Below the pieces are notes generated by a model. It had not been told where the DNA came from and ran no database searches. It saw only the letters and a program-made list of their open reading frames with translations. Position numbers and translations under genes: made by a program. Below, piece after piece: positions 63,570-64,000 of a stretch of 64,000 bases of DNA. Origin of the DNA: Cerina litoralis (lineage in GTDB: Bacteria; Bacteroidota; Bacteroidia; Flavobacteriales; Flavobacteriaceae); assembly GCA_022008415.1 (NCBI GenBank), contig JAIRBC010000016.1, positions 56,088-120,087 on the forward strand, given 5' to 3'. The number at the start of each line of letters is the position of its first letter. Within the stretch, counting starts at the first letter, position 1.

Positions 63570-64000
63570 ATGTCTATGGATGTTCTACTTACAATTTGGA
63601 ATGAAGTAATTGGCTATTTTCGAATTGATCAAGTTTGGGAAATACTAAAATCCGGTGATTTCAGTACCCTAAGGACCTATGATGGAATAGTATCGGTTAT
63701 AAGACCAATAATCCCTTTGCTACTACTCCTTGAATTTATACTGGGCCTTATATATAAAAAACCGCAAATGAAAGTATATAAGGTCAATTTTTTAATCTAC
63801 ATTTTTAACCGCTTTATCGGTCGGTTTATCGCCATTGCCATGGTAGTCTTCATCATCGGGGTGTTCGAAAAATACGCGATTCTCCACACCGAACCCACCT
63901 GGTACTGGTTTATCTACGGCTACATCGTTTGGGAATTCGGACATTTTATCTACCACTACTTGGGCCACAAGGTAAGGTTGTTCTGGTGCCTGCACTCTAC
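63570..64000 (+). CDS. Fatty-acid-hydroxylase/sterol-desaturase family membrane protein (5' part)
   Basis: From ATG 63570 (or 63576) an open frame runs off the window end, giving 143 residues. It has at least three membrane segments (IRPIIPLLLLLEFILGLIY, FIGRFIAIAMVVFIIGVFE, WYWFIYGYIVWEFGHFIY). The first histidine box HFIYHYLGHK and the start of the second (LFWCLHS) are those of the diiron fatty-acid-hydroxylase superfamily. Members hydroxylate or desaturate sterols, sphingolipids, carotenoids or alkylglycerols. The C-terminal boxes are outside the window. Confidence 0.85.
   Translation, partial: MSMDVLLTIWNEVIGYFRIDQVWEILKSGDFSTLRTYDGIVSVIRPIIPLLLLLEFILGLIYKKPQMKVYKVNFLIYIFNRFIGRFIAIAMVVFIIGVFEKYAILHTEPTWYWFIYGYIVWEFGHFIYHYLGHKVRLFWCLHS

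Overview
The window reads as chromosome of a marine Bacteroidota bacterium, most likely family Flavobacteriaceae. The evidence is three SusC/SusD pairs with carboxypeptidase-like N-terminal domains, SusC lead-ins of the PLPGxSVVVKGTTTG type, hybrid two-component regulators carrying an AraC output domain, many short secreted lipoproteins, low-to-middling GC and almost no strong Shine-Dalgarno sites. There is no intact tRNA, rRNA, prophage, transposase or CRISPR array.

Layout. (1) 1-3379: a SusC/SusD pair on the minus strand, SusD cut by the window edge. (2) 3380-10146: an accessory stretch. It holds a ParDE toxin-antitoxin pair bounded by an attC-like integron recombination site, three decayed copies of one intergenic repeat, a GH43-like secreted enzyme, an unrecognised lipoprotein, a frameshifted serine beta-lactamase-family pseudogene, and a membrane protein beside an AraC regulator. 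(3) 10147-15671: a complete choline-to-glycine-betaine operon on the minus strand (betI, betB, betA and a CHT1-like choline/sodium symporter). (4) 15818-28205, divergent from betI: SusC, SusD, a surface lipoprotein, a metallophosphoesterase, an endonuclease/exonuclease/phosphatase-fold phosphodiesterase, an alkaline-phosphatase-superfamily enzyme, an acid phosphatase and a BCCT choline/betaine transporter. (5) 28408-38944: GH109, GH95, a second alkaline-phosphatase-superfamily enzyme, an endoglycoceramidase-like GH5, GH110, and a second endoglycoceramidase-like GH5 on the opposite strand. (6) 39370-43386: a hybrid two-component regulator. (7) 43666-52366: a SusC/SusD pair plus a large FG-GAP/ASPIC protein. 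(8) 53260-58035: amidohydrolase (frameshifted), alpha/beta hydrolase lacking its catalytic serine and histidine, methyltransferase and TPR-LuxR regulator. (9) 58297-62373: a TPR-type hybrid regulator, a small beta-barrel protein and a lipoprotein. (10) 62374-64000: a gene-poor stretch and the start of a fatty-acid-hydroxylase/sterol-desaturase gene.

The most interesting part is regions 3 to 6. I infer one catabolic locus for choline-bearing and glycosylated lipids. Secreted phosphodiesterases and phosphatases would free choline from phosphocholine head groups. GH95, GH109 and GH110 would trim alpha-fucose, alpha-GalNAc and alpha-galactose, the terminal sugars of blood-group-type glycans. The endoglycoceramidases would cut the glycan from ceramide. 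Two choline transporters would import the choline, and BetA/BetB would oxidise it to betaine. A perfect 10-bp-arm inverted repeat between betI and the divergent susC, matching the TTGATTG...CAAT form of BetI operators, ties the two halves together. Family assignments come from motifs read by eye; the combined substrate (sphingomyelin, phosphatidylcholine, or phosphocholine-substituted glycosphingolipids) is inference.
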